DNA from: CAYNDB01 sp964395915
Lineage (GTDB): Bacteria > Nitrospinota_A > UBA7883 > JAJRTC01
DNA: 26,321 nt
NCBI GenBank assembly: GCA_964395915.1
Contig: CAYNDB010000024.1
Coordinates: 1 to 26,321 of the forward strand
Direction: 5' to 3'
In this document: piece by piece, positions 16,445 through 24,273 of the stretch
How positions within the stretch are numbered: position 1 is the stretch's first letter
How the letters are laid out: each line of letters starts with the position of its first letter
Notes under the pieces: generated by a model
Databases searched by the model: none
Told to the model about the DNA's origin: nothing
What the model saw: only the letters and a program-made list of their open reading frames with translations
Translations under genes and position numbers: made by a program

Positions 16445-18286
16445 CTATTTAACATCAGCGTATAAACCGCCTGCGAAAGAATTTGTCGCCTGCGAGTTAT
16501 TTGGCCCGATTAAATAATTTTTTTCCAAAATATACCTTACGATTTCACCGGCGATCAAAGCATGCCCGGTTTTATTCGGATGCCAGTCACGGTCGTTCAC
16601 CCAAATACCCTCTTTCATTGTTTTGTTGACCTTGCGCAGATAGTTCCTGTAAACCGGAGTCATGTCAATGGCGCCAAGCCCTACGCTTTTGGCGATCGAC
16701 ATCACAAGCTCGGTATGCGGCTCTGGTTCTGTCACATCAGAGCTTACGGGCGCATAAACAATAATTCCAGGAATATTGTCTTCCTTTAACATTTCACTGA
16801 ACTCAGAAAGATATGCCCTCATAGCCAACTCACCGCTAACGGAATTGAAATGATTGTACACATCTTTGAGCCATCGCTCACGTGATGTTATCTTATCATC
16901 ACTTTTACCCATAACGGGGTTGGTGTGACGAGTGCTTATCATGGGATCACTTTCCGGTGGCGCGTCTTTCCAATATGCGGCGAGACGGCGGCGCAGCTGC
17001 TCCTTGATATAACTTTTGCGCAAGGTGTACAGCCGTACAGGCTCCAGCATTATCCCCGGGACACCAAAATCGTTCCCCACCACAAGCATAATCGCAAGAT
17101 CAGGGTCGTACCGATGCGCCATTTTCTGGTATGAAGCCACCTCGACGTCCATGTTGTAGCTTGGACAGGCAAAGTTTAAAGTCTCCATTTCCCTGCCCAG
17201 CTTCTCTTCCAGCATTTTACCGACAAGCATAAGTGAGGTCTCTTCATATGCCACCCCCCATCCGAACATTAAAGAGTCTCCAAGCCCGACAATTCTCAAG
17301 GTCCCCTCATTCTTTGTTTCCGAAACTTCCGGTCCACGCATGAAGCGCGAGTTTGTTTTGAGTGGGTGTTCGGCGAAATGACCATCCAGGTTCGGCTTCA
17401 AGGTATATATAATTCTGGGATCCGGGTTAGGTTGGATCATTGTGCCATATGAGTATCCCTTACCCTTAAAGTCGGTATCCCTGTTTTGCACATTTGCGGA
17501 CAGGCGCCGCGCCTGAGGAGCCTTAACAAGATAAACACGAAAAAGAAACTCACTTAATACAAACGCAAAAGAGACGCTGAAGAACATTAGCAGAGCCGTG
17601 GCGACCACCGTAACCCCTCTTTCCTTACCCATTATCATGAAGAGCATCGCAGACATCAGTAAAATAGTCGCAAGACCTAAATACCAGCCGCTATCAAGAA
17701 CAAGAAAGGCGGCTTTAGCCGGGTTGAAAGTTTTACCATCTACAAGACGCATTTTTGCGGGAGCTACCCATGATCCTGATACATTGGTTATACGAAGCGA
17801 ATTTTGCTCTGATGTAACATCCAACGGAACGCTAATAGTCAGGTCCGGTTTTTCATCCTTGTAAGGAGACGGTTTTCCTTCTCCGCGTTTCACCTGGTAT
17901 TCCCCAGCAAATTTGTTATTTAAGGAAAATGAAAGTTTTGGAGGGGATCCTTCATGAGAATCGAAAAAAACAAGTTTGATGTGATATCTCCCGGGTTTGA
18001 TGGAAAAGGAAACATCGACAGAATGCGGCTTTCCACCGGCCCATTTATCTGAAGGGCCCGGGATGTTTACCGGAAGCAGGTCACCTGAAAACGAAAGATT
18101 GGGAAGGCTATCTGATTTCTTCCAGAAATTGTCCCATTTTTTTGCCCGAGTCGAGGCCAGCATTTCCAGCTTGATATCAGGAGCCAGTCCGAGCCAGAAA
18201 GAAAAACCAAACAAACAAAACAGACAAATAAAAAGAGCCGCGCGCACAACGCTATTTCCGCGCGCCACCCCTCTCACATAATTCAT
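16445..18286 (-). CDS. Membrane-anchored SGNH hydrolase-family protein with N-terminal beta-domain (paralog B)
   Basis: The 613-residue protein has an N-terminal membrane anchor (about 14-36) and a beta-rich domain (about 70-185) with IPGPSDKWAGG, FFDSHEGSPPKLSF and SGSWVAP landmarks. Two hydrophobic segments follow (about 195-250), then an SGNH catalytic domain: GLGDSLMFGWG (Ser near 335), VVGNDFG (near 402) and RDWHPNKTGHA (near 568). All expected catalytic residues (Ser, Asn, Asp-x-His) are present. The N-terminal domain is paralogous to that of the gene at 18399-20483, suggesting duplication and divergence. A role in esterifying or de-esterifying an extracellular glycan is inferred from the family and neighbours. 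The ATG has GAGG only 2 nt upstream; a GTG three codons downstream is an alternative start. Confidence 0.8.
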   Translation of the reverse strand: MNYVRGVARGNSVVRAALFICLFCLFGFSFWLGLAPDIKLEMLASTRAKKWDNFWKKSDSLPNLSFSGDLLPVNIPGPSDKWAGGKPHSVDVSFSIKPGRYHIKLVFFDSHEGSPPKLSFSLNNKFAGEYQVKRGEGKPSPYKDEKPDLTISVPLDVTSEQNSLRITNVSGSWVAPAKMRLVDGKTFNPAKAAFLVLDSGWYLGLATILLMSAMLFMIMGKERGVTVVATALLMFFSVSFAFVLSEFLFRVYLVKAPQARRLSANVQNRDTDFKGKGYSYGTMIQPNPDPRIIYTLKPNLDGHFAEHPLKTNSRFMRGPEVSETKNEGTLRIVGLGDSLMFGWGVAYEETSLMLVGKMLEEKLGREMETLNFACPSYNMDVEVASYQKMAHRYDPDLAIMLVVGNDFGVPGIMLEPVRLYTLRKSYIKEQLRRRLAAYWKDAPPESDPMISTRHTNPVMGKSDDKITSRERWLKDVYNHFNSVSGELAMRAYLSEFSEMLKEDNIPGIIVYAPVSSDVTEPEPHTELVMSIAKSVGLGAIDMTPVYRNYLRKVNKTMKEGIWVNDRDWHPNKTGHALIAGEIVRYILEKNYLIGPNNSQATNSFAGGLYADVK

Positions 18287-18356
18287 AACCTCGCCCCTAT
18301 TTCAAGCCTGTGATATTAAATTAACAGGTGAATTCCCCAATTTACCCTCACCATTA

Positions 18357-18379
18357 CCAAGCGTAGATAATCAGCTTGG
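18357..18379. other. Intercistronic hairpin
   Basis: CCAAGC and GCTTGG form a 6-bp perfect stem around 11 bases in the 112-bp gap between two SGNH genes. Read on the minus strand it has no following T-run, so it is not a strong terminator. It may modulate message stability or partial read-through within the operon. Confidence 0.3.
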
Positions 18380-18398
18380 CCTTTTTGGCGGTCGCACG

Positions 18399-20483
18399 CT
18401 ATCTATCCAGTAATTTATTCTCTATTATCACATCCGCAAAAAGTCTTAGCGCATGAATCTTTGCTGGATAGTTCAAGTGGACATAATCAAAAAACATGCT
18501 GCCTTTTCCGTCTGGATCAAAATCGGGGCGAATCTTTGCATTCGGGTCAAATGGCTCACCATCCCAATCGTCTCTTGATTTGGTTTCAGCGTCTGTGTAT
18601 GACACGCCAAATGGCGAATGATCTGTTATGAGCTTTTCGATATCCGCTGTAAATAACGAATTATCTCTCGCTACCCGCCGCACGATCCTGTTTATATGTG
18701 GAGTTGACCTGTATGGCGTACAGTCATTTTCGGCGGACTTTAGCAGCGCCCTTTTAGACTCCTCATAATCCTTATTGAAATAGCTTAAGAACCCTTTCAA
18801 ATACAACGTGTCCGCCTCCTCCGGCAGGAGCGACTCGGCCTCTTTAAAAAATGGCTCTATTTTTTTCAGTATATCTTGCGCGTCGGTATAATCAACGTCT
18901 CTCCCCATCAACCTTAGAAAAGTATCGTTGTGTTCCTCAACAATATTGTTGGTTTTATGAATAAGCTCTCTTACTCTGCCCCATTTATGAGGATACCGCT
19001 TAAAATCGAAACAGGATGCGCGAGGCCTTGTCAAATCCGGCGAGGCCAGTATGCCTATTAATATGGGCACATTGCTGTCAGCGGCTATTTTAGCGATTCT
19101 ATTCAGATTCGACTCATACTGGAAAAGCGTAAACCGCTGGAACTTTCTGTTTGTATACTTACCCCAGTCAACTTTTACGTCGGCTCCATGAAGGTCTATT
19201 TTCCCTGTTTCATGCTCTCTGCGAGCCTGGTCTGTGTGCATTCCAACGGCCTTGGCTTTAACCGCGCGATAGGCCGATCTCATCAATGTATAAAACCTCA
19301 ACTTCTGAAAAAAGAGCCGCGCCGATGTCAAAATCTCCGGCTCGGTTAGTATATTTTCAAAAAATCTTTTTTCGAGGAACTCATTGTGACCTGAATATAT
19401 CAAGATAAGGTCGAGGTCATACTGGACAGCTTCCTTAACCATTGGAACGACTCTGTGAGAGCCATAAGCCGGCAAACCGAAGTTAATACTTTTTACATCC
19501 AGGTCTGGATTGGCTTTTTCCAACATCTGTTCAAAAAGCGCTAGCTCAGGCTGAAACTTGAAAACGTTTGAACCGCCAAAAAACGCTATCCGATATTCAT
19601 TTTCAGGCTTCACCTTGCTTATATACTGTTTAAGCTGTGAACGACGCGGATTATACATAAGAGTCGCCGGATCATCAGGGTTTTCAATAAAAACGTTTAT
19701 ATTGTTCTTAAACCCTACATAAGGATCTTCCGCTTTTTGGGGATCGCTGACATCAATAACCGTCAAAACGCCCTCAACCAGCACAAACAGAAGCATAGGC
19801 GCGCCTAACACGCTGATAATCCCAAAAGCAGATTGCCTGGGATTAAGCCCGCTAAGTCTAAAAATAATCCAGACGCAATAAAAGAGAAGCAAAAGGCTTG
19901 ATATCCAAAACATCTTTAAAGCTACAGACTTGGGGATGAAATGCCACACCTCCCAAAACATCGCCTTCTGATAGGCGGTCAGAGATTTGATCGCTATCCA
20001 GCTTCCTGAAACTGAGGTTATGTTAACCACGGGCTCCGCATTTCCGCTGAAAGCTTCTAACGGGATTTCTATCACGTAGCTTGAAGTCTTCCCAAATCGT
20101 TTCCAATGATCGCTTCCCTTGCCATGCCCCTTGTTTATTTTCGTACGCTCCACTTCGCGGCCGTTAACAGTAGTGGACAAGATCGTAGGAGTGTTTTCGT
20201 GACTGTCGTACAAGTCAAGCAGCAGGCGGGTTTTTCTCGCCGCAGGCAAGCTGATTTCTATCGTCTTTTGATCGCCGCCCGCCCAGGTATCGGCAGGTCC
20301 CGGCAATTGAGCCGGTACGCTCTGGTCATGCGAAGTGATAAGCGTCGACTTGCGACCTTTCCAAAACTTGCTTTCCCTCTGTGACTGATCGGCCGACCAC
20401 ACGATGATATTATTATTGGAAAATAGCGCAGCGGAACTCACAGCCACGAAAGCGGCCGTCACCAGAGGAAAAAAATATTTCAT
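18399..20483 (-). CDS. Membrane-anchored SGNH hydrolase-family protein with beta-domain and helical-repeat insertion (paralog A)
   Basis: The 694-residue protein is the first gene of the minus-strand operon. It has a signal-anchor at the N-terminus and a beta-rich domain (about 55-170: LPGPADTWAGG, LYDSHENTPT, SGSWIAI) paralogous to the next gene's. Two transmembrane segments lie near 185-245. The catalytic domain uses the GGSN variant of block I (FFGGSNVF, near 303), the typical YSGHNEF block III (near 366) and a DYVHLN final block (near 666). Between the last two is an alpha-helical, TPR-like stretch (about 540-580, LYLKGFLSYFNKDYEESKRA), seen in other SGNH glycan enzymes. The expected triad is intact. 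Substrate and direction (transferase or esterase) are unknown. Confidence 0.8.
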   Translation of the reverse strand: MKYFFPLVTAAFVAVSSAALFSNNNIIVWSADQSQRESKFWKGRKSTLITSHDQSVPAQLPGPADTWAGGDQKTIEISLPAARKTRLLLDLYDSHENTPTILSTTVNGREVERTKINKGHGKGSDHWKRFGKTSSYVIEIPLEAFSGNAEPVVNITSVSGSWIAIKSLTAYQKAMFWEVWHFIPKSVALKMFWISSLLLLFYCVWIIFRLSGLNPRQSAFGIISVLGAPMLLFVLVEGVLTVIDVSDPQKAEDPYVGFKNNINVFIENPDDPATLMYNPRRSQLKQYISKVKPENEYRIAFFGGSNVFKFQPELALFEQMLEKANPDLDVKSINFGLPAYGSHRVVPMVKEAVQYDLDLILIYSGHNEFLEKRFFENILTEPEILTSARLFFQKLRFYTLMRSAYRAVKAKAVGMHTDQARREHETGKIDLHGADVKVDWGKYTNRKFQRFTLFQYESNLNRIAKIAADSNVPILIGILASPDLTRPRASCFDFKRYPHKWGRVRELIHKTNNIVEEHNDTFLRLMGRDVDYTDAQDILKKIEPFFKEAESLLPEEADTLYLKGFLSYFNKDYEESKRALLKSAENDCTPYRSTPHINRIVRRVARDNSLFTADIEKLITDHSPFGVSYTDAETKSRDDWDGEPFDPNAKIRPDFDPDGKGSMFFDYVHLNYPAKIHALRLFADVIIENKLLDR

Positions 20484-20756
20484 CTATAACTTTATCTCTT
20501 ATCTGCCATTCACCTCTATTGGGCCAGGCATGTAATTTACATTATCCATAAAGGTTGCAGCCAGACAGCGCCACTGCGCTATTAACGCGCGGCGGACCGA
20601 TTCAAGCTCTTTTCCTTAACTTTGCAATATATCCCCAAACCGCGTAGTGGGCAAGTAATTGATGTCGATGCGCGGCGCCTTAAGACGCCTCAAGACAAAG
20701 GATCTTAACAATATTCTCTCTACTCTAAAACGTTACCATGAAAGTAGTGGTTCGGC
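20484..20756. other. Divergent intergenic region with palindromes
   Basis: This gap between the leftward glycan operon and the rightward carbamoyltransferase cassette contains no gene I can support. It holds an 11-bp palindrome, TGTAATTTACA (20531-20541), and a 16-bp near-perfect palindrome, GGCGCCTTAAGACGCC (20674-20689, one mismatched pair). The leftward operon promoter should be here, but no convincing -35/-10 pair is seen on the minus strand. Confidence 0.4.
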
Positions 20757-20785
20757 TTGACTTTTTCTCTATATGCCACTAGCAT
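20757..20785 (+). promoter_or_regulatory. Sigma-70-type promoter of the carbamoyltransferase cassette
   Basis: TTGACT (20757-20762) and TAGCAT (20780-20785) are separated by exactly 17 bp. Transcription would begin near 20792 and give a leader of about 45 nt before the ATG of the small DUF5989 gene. Position and orientation fit the three-gene cassette. Confidence 0.6.
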
Positions 20786-20836
20786 GTTGTGGCTTCAAAA
20801 TATAACGAATGAGTGAATCAGGAAAGTTATCATAAA

Positions 20837-20995
20837 ATGCCCAACGTTTCGATTGTCAGTGAGTTCTGGGACTTTTTAAAGACCCGAAAGAAGTTCTGGC
20901 TGGCTCCGATTATTATAATCCTGCTTTTGCTGGGAGCCCTTATAGTATTTACGGAAAGCTCGGCGATCGCTCCTTTCATATACACGTTATTCTAA
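20837..20995 (+). CDS. DUF5989 small membrane protein
   Basis: This protein of 52 residues has a short amphipathic N-terminus (VSEFWDFLKTRKKFW), one strongly hydrophobic segment (about residues 20-38) and the ending SSAIAPFIYTLF, the pattern of the DUF5989 family. The family is typically found beside NodU-type carbamoyltransferases and SxtJ-like proteins, as here; its function is not established. I choose the ATG at 20837 (GGAAAG 10 nt upstream). A GTG eight codons earlier at 20813 would give 60 residues, but the usual family N-terminus corresponds to the ATG. It is the first gene of the cassette, 33 bp before the carbamoyltransferase start. Confidence 0.85.
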   Translation: MPNVSIVSEFWDFLKTRKKFWLAPIIIILLLLGALIVFTESSAIAPFIYTLF

Positions 20996-21014
20996 ACACG
21001 TTAGCATACGTCTG

Positions 21015-21020
21015 AAAGGG
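21015..21020 (+). promoter_or_regulatory. Ribosome binding site preceding an ATT start
   Basis: AAAGGG lies 8 nt before the ATT at 21029, ideal spacing for initiation there. There is no in-frame ATG, GTG or TTG between the upstream in-frame stop (21002-21004) and 21311. Confidence 0.6.
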
Positions 21021-21028
21021 TTCACGGT

Positions 21029-22849
21029 ATTTACATTCTCGGCATATCCGCTTTCTATCACGACTCCGCGGCGGCGCTCTTAAAAGACGGAGAAATCATA
21101 GCCGCCGCTCAGGAAGAAAGGTTCACGAGAAAAAAGCATGACTCACGGTTTCCTCAAAGCTCTGTTGAGTTCTGCCTGAATAAAGCTGGCATTGCTGTCG
21201 ACGACCTTTCCATTGTCGCCTTTTACGACAAGCCATGGCTTAAATTCGAGAGAATACTTGAGACTCATCTGAGCAAAGCCCCTGTCGGGATCAGGTCGTT
21301 TTTTCAGGCTATGCCGATATGGTTAAAGGAAAAACTCTGGACGCGCGACCAAGTGCGCAAAGAGCTTGGGTATAGTGGACGGGTGATTTTTCCGGAACAC
21401 CACGAGTCCCATGCCGCATCAGCTTTTTACCCTTCTCCTTTTAATGAGGCGGCTATCATTACGGTGGACGGTGTGGGGGAATGGGCCACTACCACCATCG
21501 GCGAAGGAAAAGGAAACAATATAGAGCTTCTTTATGAAATAAACTTTCCTCACTCCCTTGGCCTTCTTTATTCCGCGTTCACCTATTACACCGGCTTCAA
21601 AGTCAATTCCGGCGAATACAAGGTGATGGGATTGGCCCCATATGGTGAGCCAAAATATGTGGACGATATCTATGCGCATTTGATCGACTTGAAAGATGAC
21701 GGCTCATTCAAGCTGGACATGAGCTATTTCAACTATTGCGCAGGGCTCACCATGACCTCAGGAAAATTCCATACACTGTTCGGCGGAGAGCCTCGCAAAC
21801 CGGAGACTGAAGTCACCCAGAAAGAGATGGACCTTGCCCGCTCCATACAGGTGGTAACGGAGGAGGTTATGCTCAGAATTGGACGACATACCCGCAAGGT
21901 TACAGGACAAAAGAATCTGGTTATGGCTGGCGGTGTGGCGCTTAACTGTGTTTCAAACGGGAAACTGTTGCGGGAAGGTATTTTCGACAATATCTGGATA
22001 CAACCTGCCGCGGGTGACGCGGGCGGGGCGCTTGGAGCGGCTCTTGTCGCATGGCATATTGTAGAAGGAAAGCCACGGACAGCCGACGATACAACCGACA
22101 CGCAAAAAGGCTCATACCTGGGCCCCGAGTATACCGACGATGAAATCCAGGCTTTCCTTGATGAACGCGGCTCCACATACCGTAAATTCGGCTCTGTAGA
22201 TGAGCTGACCGACGCCGTTTCACAGCTTATCGCCGAAGAAAAAGTTATCGGATGGTTTTATGGAGCCATGGAGTTTGGCCCAAGGGCTTTGGGGGGGCGG
22301 TCTATCATCGGAGACGCGAGGTCGGAAAAAATGCAGTCGATCATGAACCTGAAAATCAAGTTCCGGGAGTCGTTCCGTCCATTCGCGCCATCTGTGCTGA
22401 AAGAACGTGTGGGCGACTATTTCGATTTTGACGCCGAAAGCCCATATATGCTTATGGTGGCTCCTGTGAGGGAAGAGCGGCGGATAGCCATGACCGATGA
22501 GGAGAAAAATCTTTTCGGGATAGAAAAGCTAAATGTCCCCCGCTCCGATCTCCCTGCTATTACGCATGTGGATTATTCGGCGCGATTACAGACTGTAGAC
22601 TCGGCTACGAACCCGGCTTACCACTCCATTATAAAAAAGCTTGGGGAACGCACCGGAAGCCCCGTTATCATCAACACTTCGTTCAACGTGCGCGGCGAAC
22701 CTATTGTGTGTCGACCTGCCGAAGCGTATACGTGTTTCATGCGCACGCAGATGGATTATCTTGTGATCGGATCATTTTTGATGGATAAAAAGGATCAGCC
22801 TGAATTTGTTGAAGAGGGTGACTGGAAAACGGAGTTTGAACTGGACTGA
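21029..22849 (+). CDS. NodU/CmcH/TobZ-family O-carbamoyltransferase, probable ATT start
   Basis: This family transfers the carbamoyl group of carbamoyl phosphate to a hydroxyl (sugar or natural product) through a carbamoyl-adenylate. From ATT at 21029 the protein is 606 residues, normal for the family, and starts with YILGISAFYHDSAAALL. Its Kae1-like N-terminal domain has H11-D12, EERFTRKKHD and the metal-site HHESHAASAFYPS (H124, H125, H128), plus TVDGVGEW and GEYKVMGLAPYGEP. The YrdC-like C-terminal domain shows GPRALGGRSIIGDAR, FRPFAPSVL and INTSFNVRGEP. Starting at the first ATG (21311) would delete the first 94 residues, including catalytic-domain motifs, so that start is rejected. The stop overlaps the SxtJ start by one base. 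The likely target is the glycan made by the neighbouring operon (inference). Confidence 0.9.
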   Translation: MYILGISAFYHDSAAALLKDGEIIAAAQEERFTRKKHDSRFPQSSVEFCLNKAGIAVDDLSIVAFYDKPWLKFERILETHLSKAPVGIRSFFQAMPIWLKEKLWTRDQVRKELGYSGRVIFPEHHESHAASAFYPSPFNEAAIITVDGVGEWATTTIGEGKGNNIELLYEINFPHSLGLLYSAFTYYTGFKVNSGEYKVMGLAPYGEPKYVDDIYAHLIDLKDDGSFKLDMSYFNYCAGLTMTSGKFHTLFGGEPRKPETEVTQKEMDLARSIQVVTEEVMLRIGRHTRKVTGQKNLVMAGGVALNCVSNGKLLREGIFDNIWIQPAAGDAGGALGAALVAWHIVEGKPRTADDTTDTQKGSYLGPEYTDDEIQAFLDERGSTYRKFGSVDELTDAVSQLIAEEKVIGWFYGAMEFGPRALGGRSIIGDARSEKMQSIMNLKIKFRESFRPFAPSVLKERVGDYFDFDAESPYMLMVAPVREERRIAMTDEEKNLFGIEKLNVPRSDLPAITHVDYSARLQTVDSATNPAYHSIIKKLGERTGSPVIINTSFNVRGEPIVCRPAEAYTCFMRTQMDYLVIGSFLMDKKDQPEFVEEGDWKTEFELD

Positions 22850-23244
22850 TGGCGATAGGTGAAAGCAAACGTGAAGTCCGGACAACCTGGATAGGTTTCA
22901 CGATAATATTCCTGGTTATAGGCTCTTTGCTTTTATATAAGGGCAGGGAAACGTATCTTTATTTCTACTCGGCTTCGGCGTTCTTCGCGTTCTTCGCCGC
23001 TGTGGCTCCCATGGCGCTGCTGCCGTTATACCGGTTATGGGTCAAGTTTGCCATGGCGCTGGCGTGGTTTAACACAAGGCTTCTGCTTGCGATTGTTTTT
23101 TACTTTCTCATCACGCCTATTGGCCTTACAATGCGGCTTTTCGGCAAAGATATCATCGATATTAAAATCGATAAAAAAGCGTCTACGTATTGGAAAAAAA
23201 GAGAACCGCACGGCGACCCTTCAAGCTACGAAAAACAGTTTTAG
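22849..23244 (+). CDS. SxtJ-like membrane protein
   Basis: This 131-residue protein has about three to four hydrophobic segments (near 14-34, 40-65 and 70-95) and a polar, basic C-terminal tail (KKASTYWKKRE). It matches the SxtJ-type small membrane proteins that follow NodU-type carbamoyltransferases in saxitoxin and polysaccharide loci; its biochemical role is not known. Start and stop overlap in TGATG, so translation is coupled to the carbamoyltransferase. It ends 6 bp before the convergent BatB stop, with no separate terminator visible. Confidence 0.8.
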   Translation: MAIGESKREVRTTWIGFTIIFLVIGSLLLYKGRETYLYFYSASAFFAFFAAVAPMALLPLYRLWVKFAMALAWFNTRLLLAIVFYFLITPIGLTMRLFGKDIIDIKIDKKASTYWKKREPHGDPSSYEKQF

Positions 23245-23250
23245 CCTGCC

Positions 23251-24273
23251 TTAAGACAACTTGCGAGCAACCTCCTTCCTGCGCCCGGATAGCAAAAAGA
23301 ACTCCAGCAGCAACGGCACAAGCGCGGCGAGAACAAACCATTGATACCTCTCTTCATACTCCGTATATTCCTGCGAAGTGATATCCGTTTTCTCCATATT
23401 TTTGAGCCTCTCCATAAGGCCTGTGATATCAAGCCCGCCTCCGGCGGAAGAAATCATAACACCGCCGGTGATCTCCGCCACCTCCCGCAAAGTCTCGGAA
23501 TCCAAGCGGGAGATGATCGTCTCTCCTTCTTTGTTTTTCTTATAGCCCGTTATATCGCCGTTTTCGTCAAGCTCCGGTATAGGCGCGCCGGCGACGGTGC
23601 CTATACCTATGGGAAAAACAGTCAGCCCTTTTTCGGCGGCCTTTTCCGCCGCGATTTTCACTTCGCCACTCAGATTTTCACCGTCTGTAACAAGTATCAC
23701 AGCTTTCGTTTTGGCTTTGCTGGCTTCAAAAGCCTTCGCCGCGTCTTCGAGCGCCTTGCCGATGGCGGTACCGGGAACGGGAATGGAGCCTACACGTATA
23801 GTGTCAAGAAAAAGCTTCACCGTCGCAATATCGGTCGTAAGTGGACATTCCACAAAACTCGACCCCGCGAACGATATCAGCCCGATACGGTTTCCTTCGA
23901 GAGCGGCGACAATTTTACCCATCTCTATTTGCGCCCTTTTAAATCTGCTCGGCTTCACGTCTCTTGCGTTCATACTTTTGGAGGTGTCGAGCAAAATCAT
24001 TATGTCGATTCCCGAACGTTTGACCTGCACAGGCTTTACCCCATATTGCGGCCGGATCAGCGCGCCTACAAGCGCCGCCAGCGCCAGTGTAAGAAGGGCT
24101 ACTCCTATTTTGCGCCTTCTGTAAATCTTCTGATCAACAAGCCTTGGCGCGGTATGGCTTGAAAGAAAAACACGCATCGACGCAGCCCCGCGCGACACTC
24201 CCCACCACGCAAGCGCAAAGATAACTGGCAAGGCGAGAAACCCCCAGGCCCATACAGGATCGTGAAACCTCAC
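23251..24273 (-). CDS. batB: BatB-like von Willebrand factor A membrane protein
   Basis: The protein of about 340 residues has two N-terminal membrane helices, a VWA domain with an intact MIDAS (DTSKSMNARD, later VTDGENLSG) and a C-terminal membrane helix followed by a basic tail. BatA/BatB proteins act in envelope integrity and aerotolerance through protein-protein contacts. I place the start at GTG 24273: it has GGAGGG 7 nt upstream, gives the N-terminus MRFHDPVWAW that matches BatA's MRFADPWILL, and overlaps the BatA stop in GTGA. An ATG at 24288 and one at 24348 are in-frame alternatives that lie inside batA. No TPR domain is fused, unlike some BatB proteins. Confidence 0.82.
   Translation of the reverse strand: MRFHDPVWAWGFLALPVIFALAWWGVSRGAASMRVFLSSHTAPRLVDQKIYRRRKIGVALLTLALAALVGALIRPQYGVKPVQVKRSGIDIMILLDTSKSMNARDVKPSRFKRAQIEMGKIVAALEGNRIGLISFAGSSFVECPLTTDIATVKLFLDTIRVGSIPVPGTAIGKALEDAAKAFEASKAKTKAVILVTDGENLSGEVKIAAEKAAEKGLTVFPIGIGTVAGAPIPELDENGDITGYKKNKEGETIISRLDSETLREVAEITGGVMISSAGGGLDITGLMERLKNMEKTDITSQEYTEYEERYQWFVLAALVPLLLEFFLLSGRRKEVARKLS

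Noticed and set aside
20624..20636. Minus-strand sigma-54-like element before the glycan operon (GG...TTGC)
   Set aside because: Spacing is GG-N9-GC, one base short; sigma-54 promoters tolerate this poorly, and no copy of the 17-bp dyad lies upstream.
21311..22849. Carbamoyltransferase starting at the first ATG (512 residues)
   Set aside because: It would remove the conserved HDSAAAL and EERF motifs that are encoded in frame immediately upstream.
23341..24162. Long plus-strand open frame (273 codons) antisense to batB
   Set aside because: It is a shadow of the VWA gene, whose MIDAS motifs and overlaps are clear; the antisense translation is compositionally odd and has no domain.
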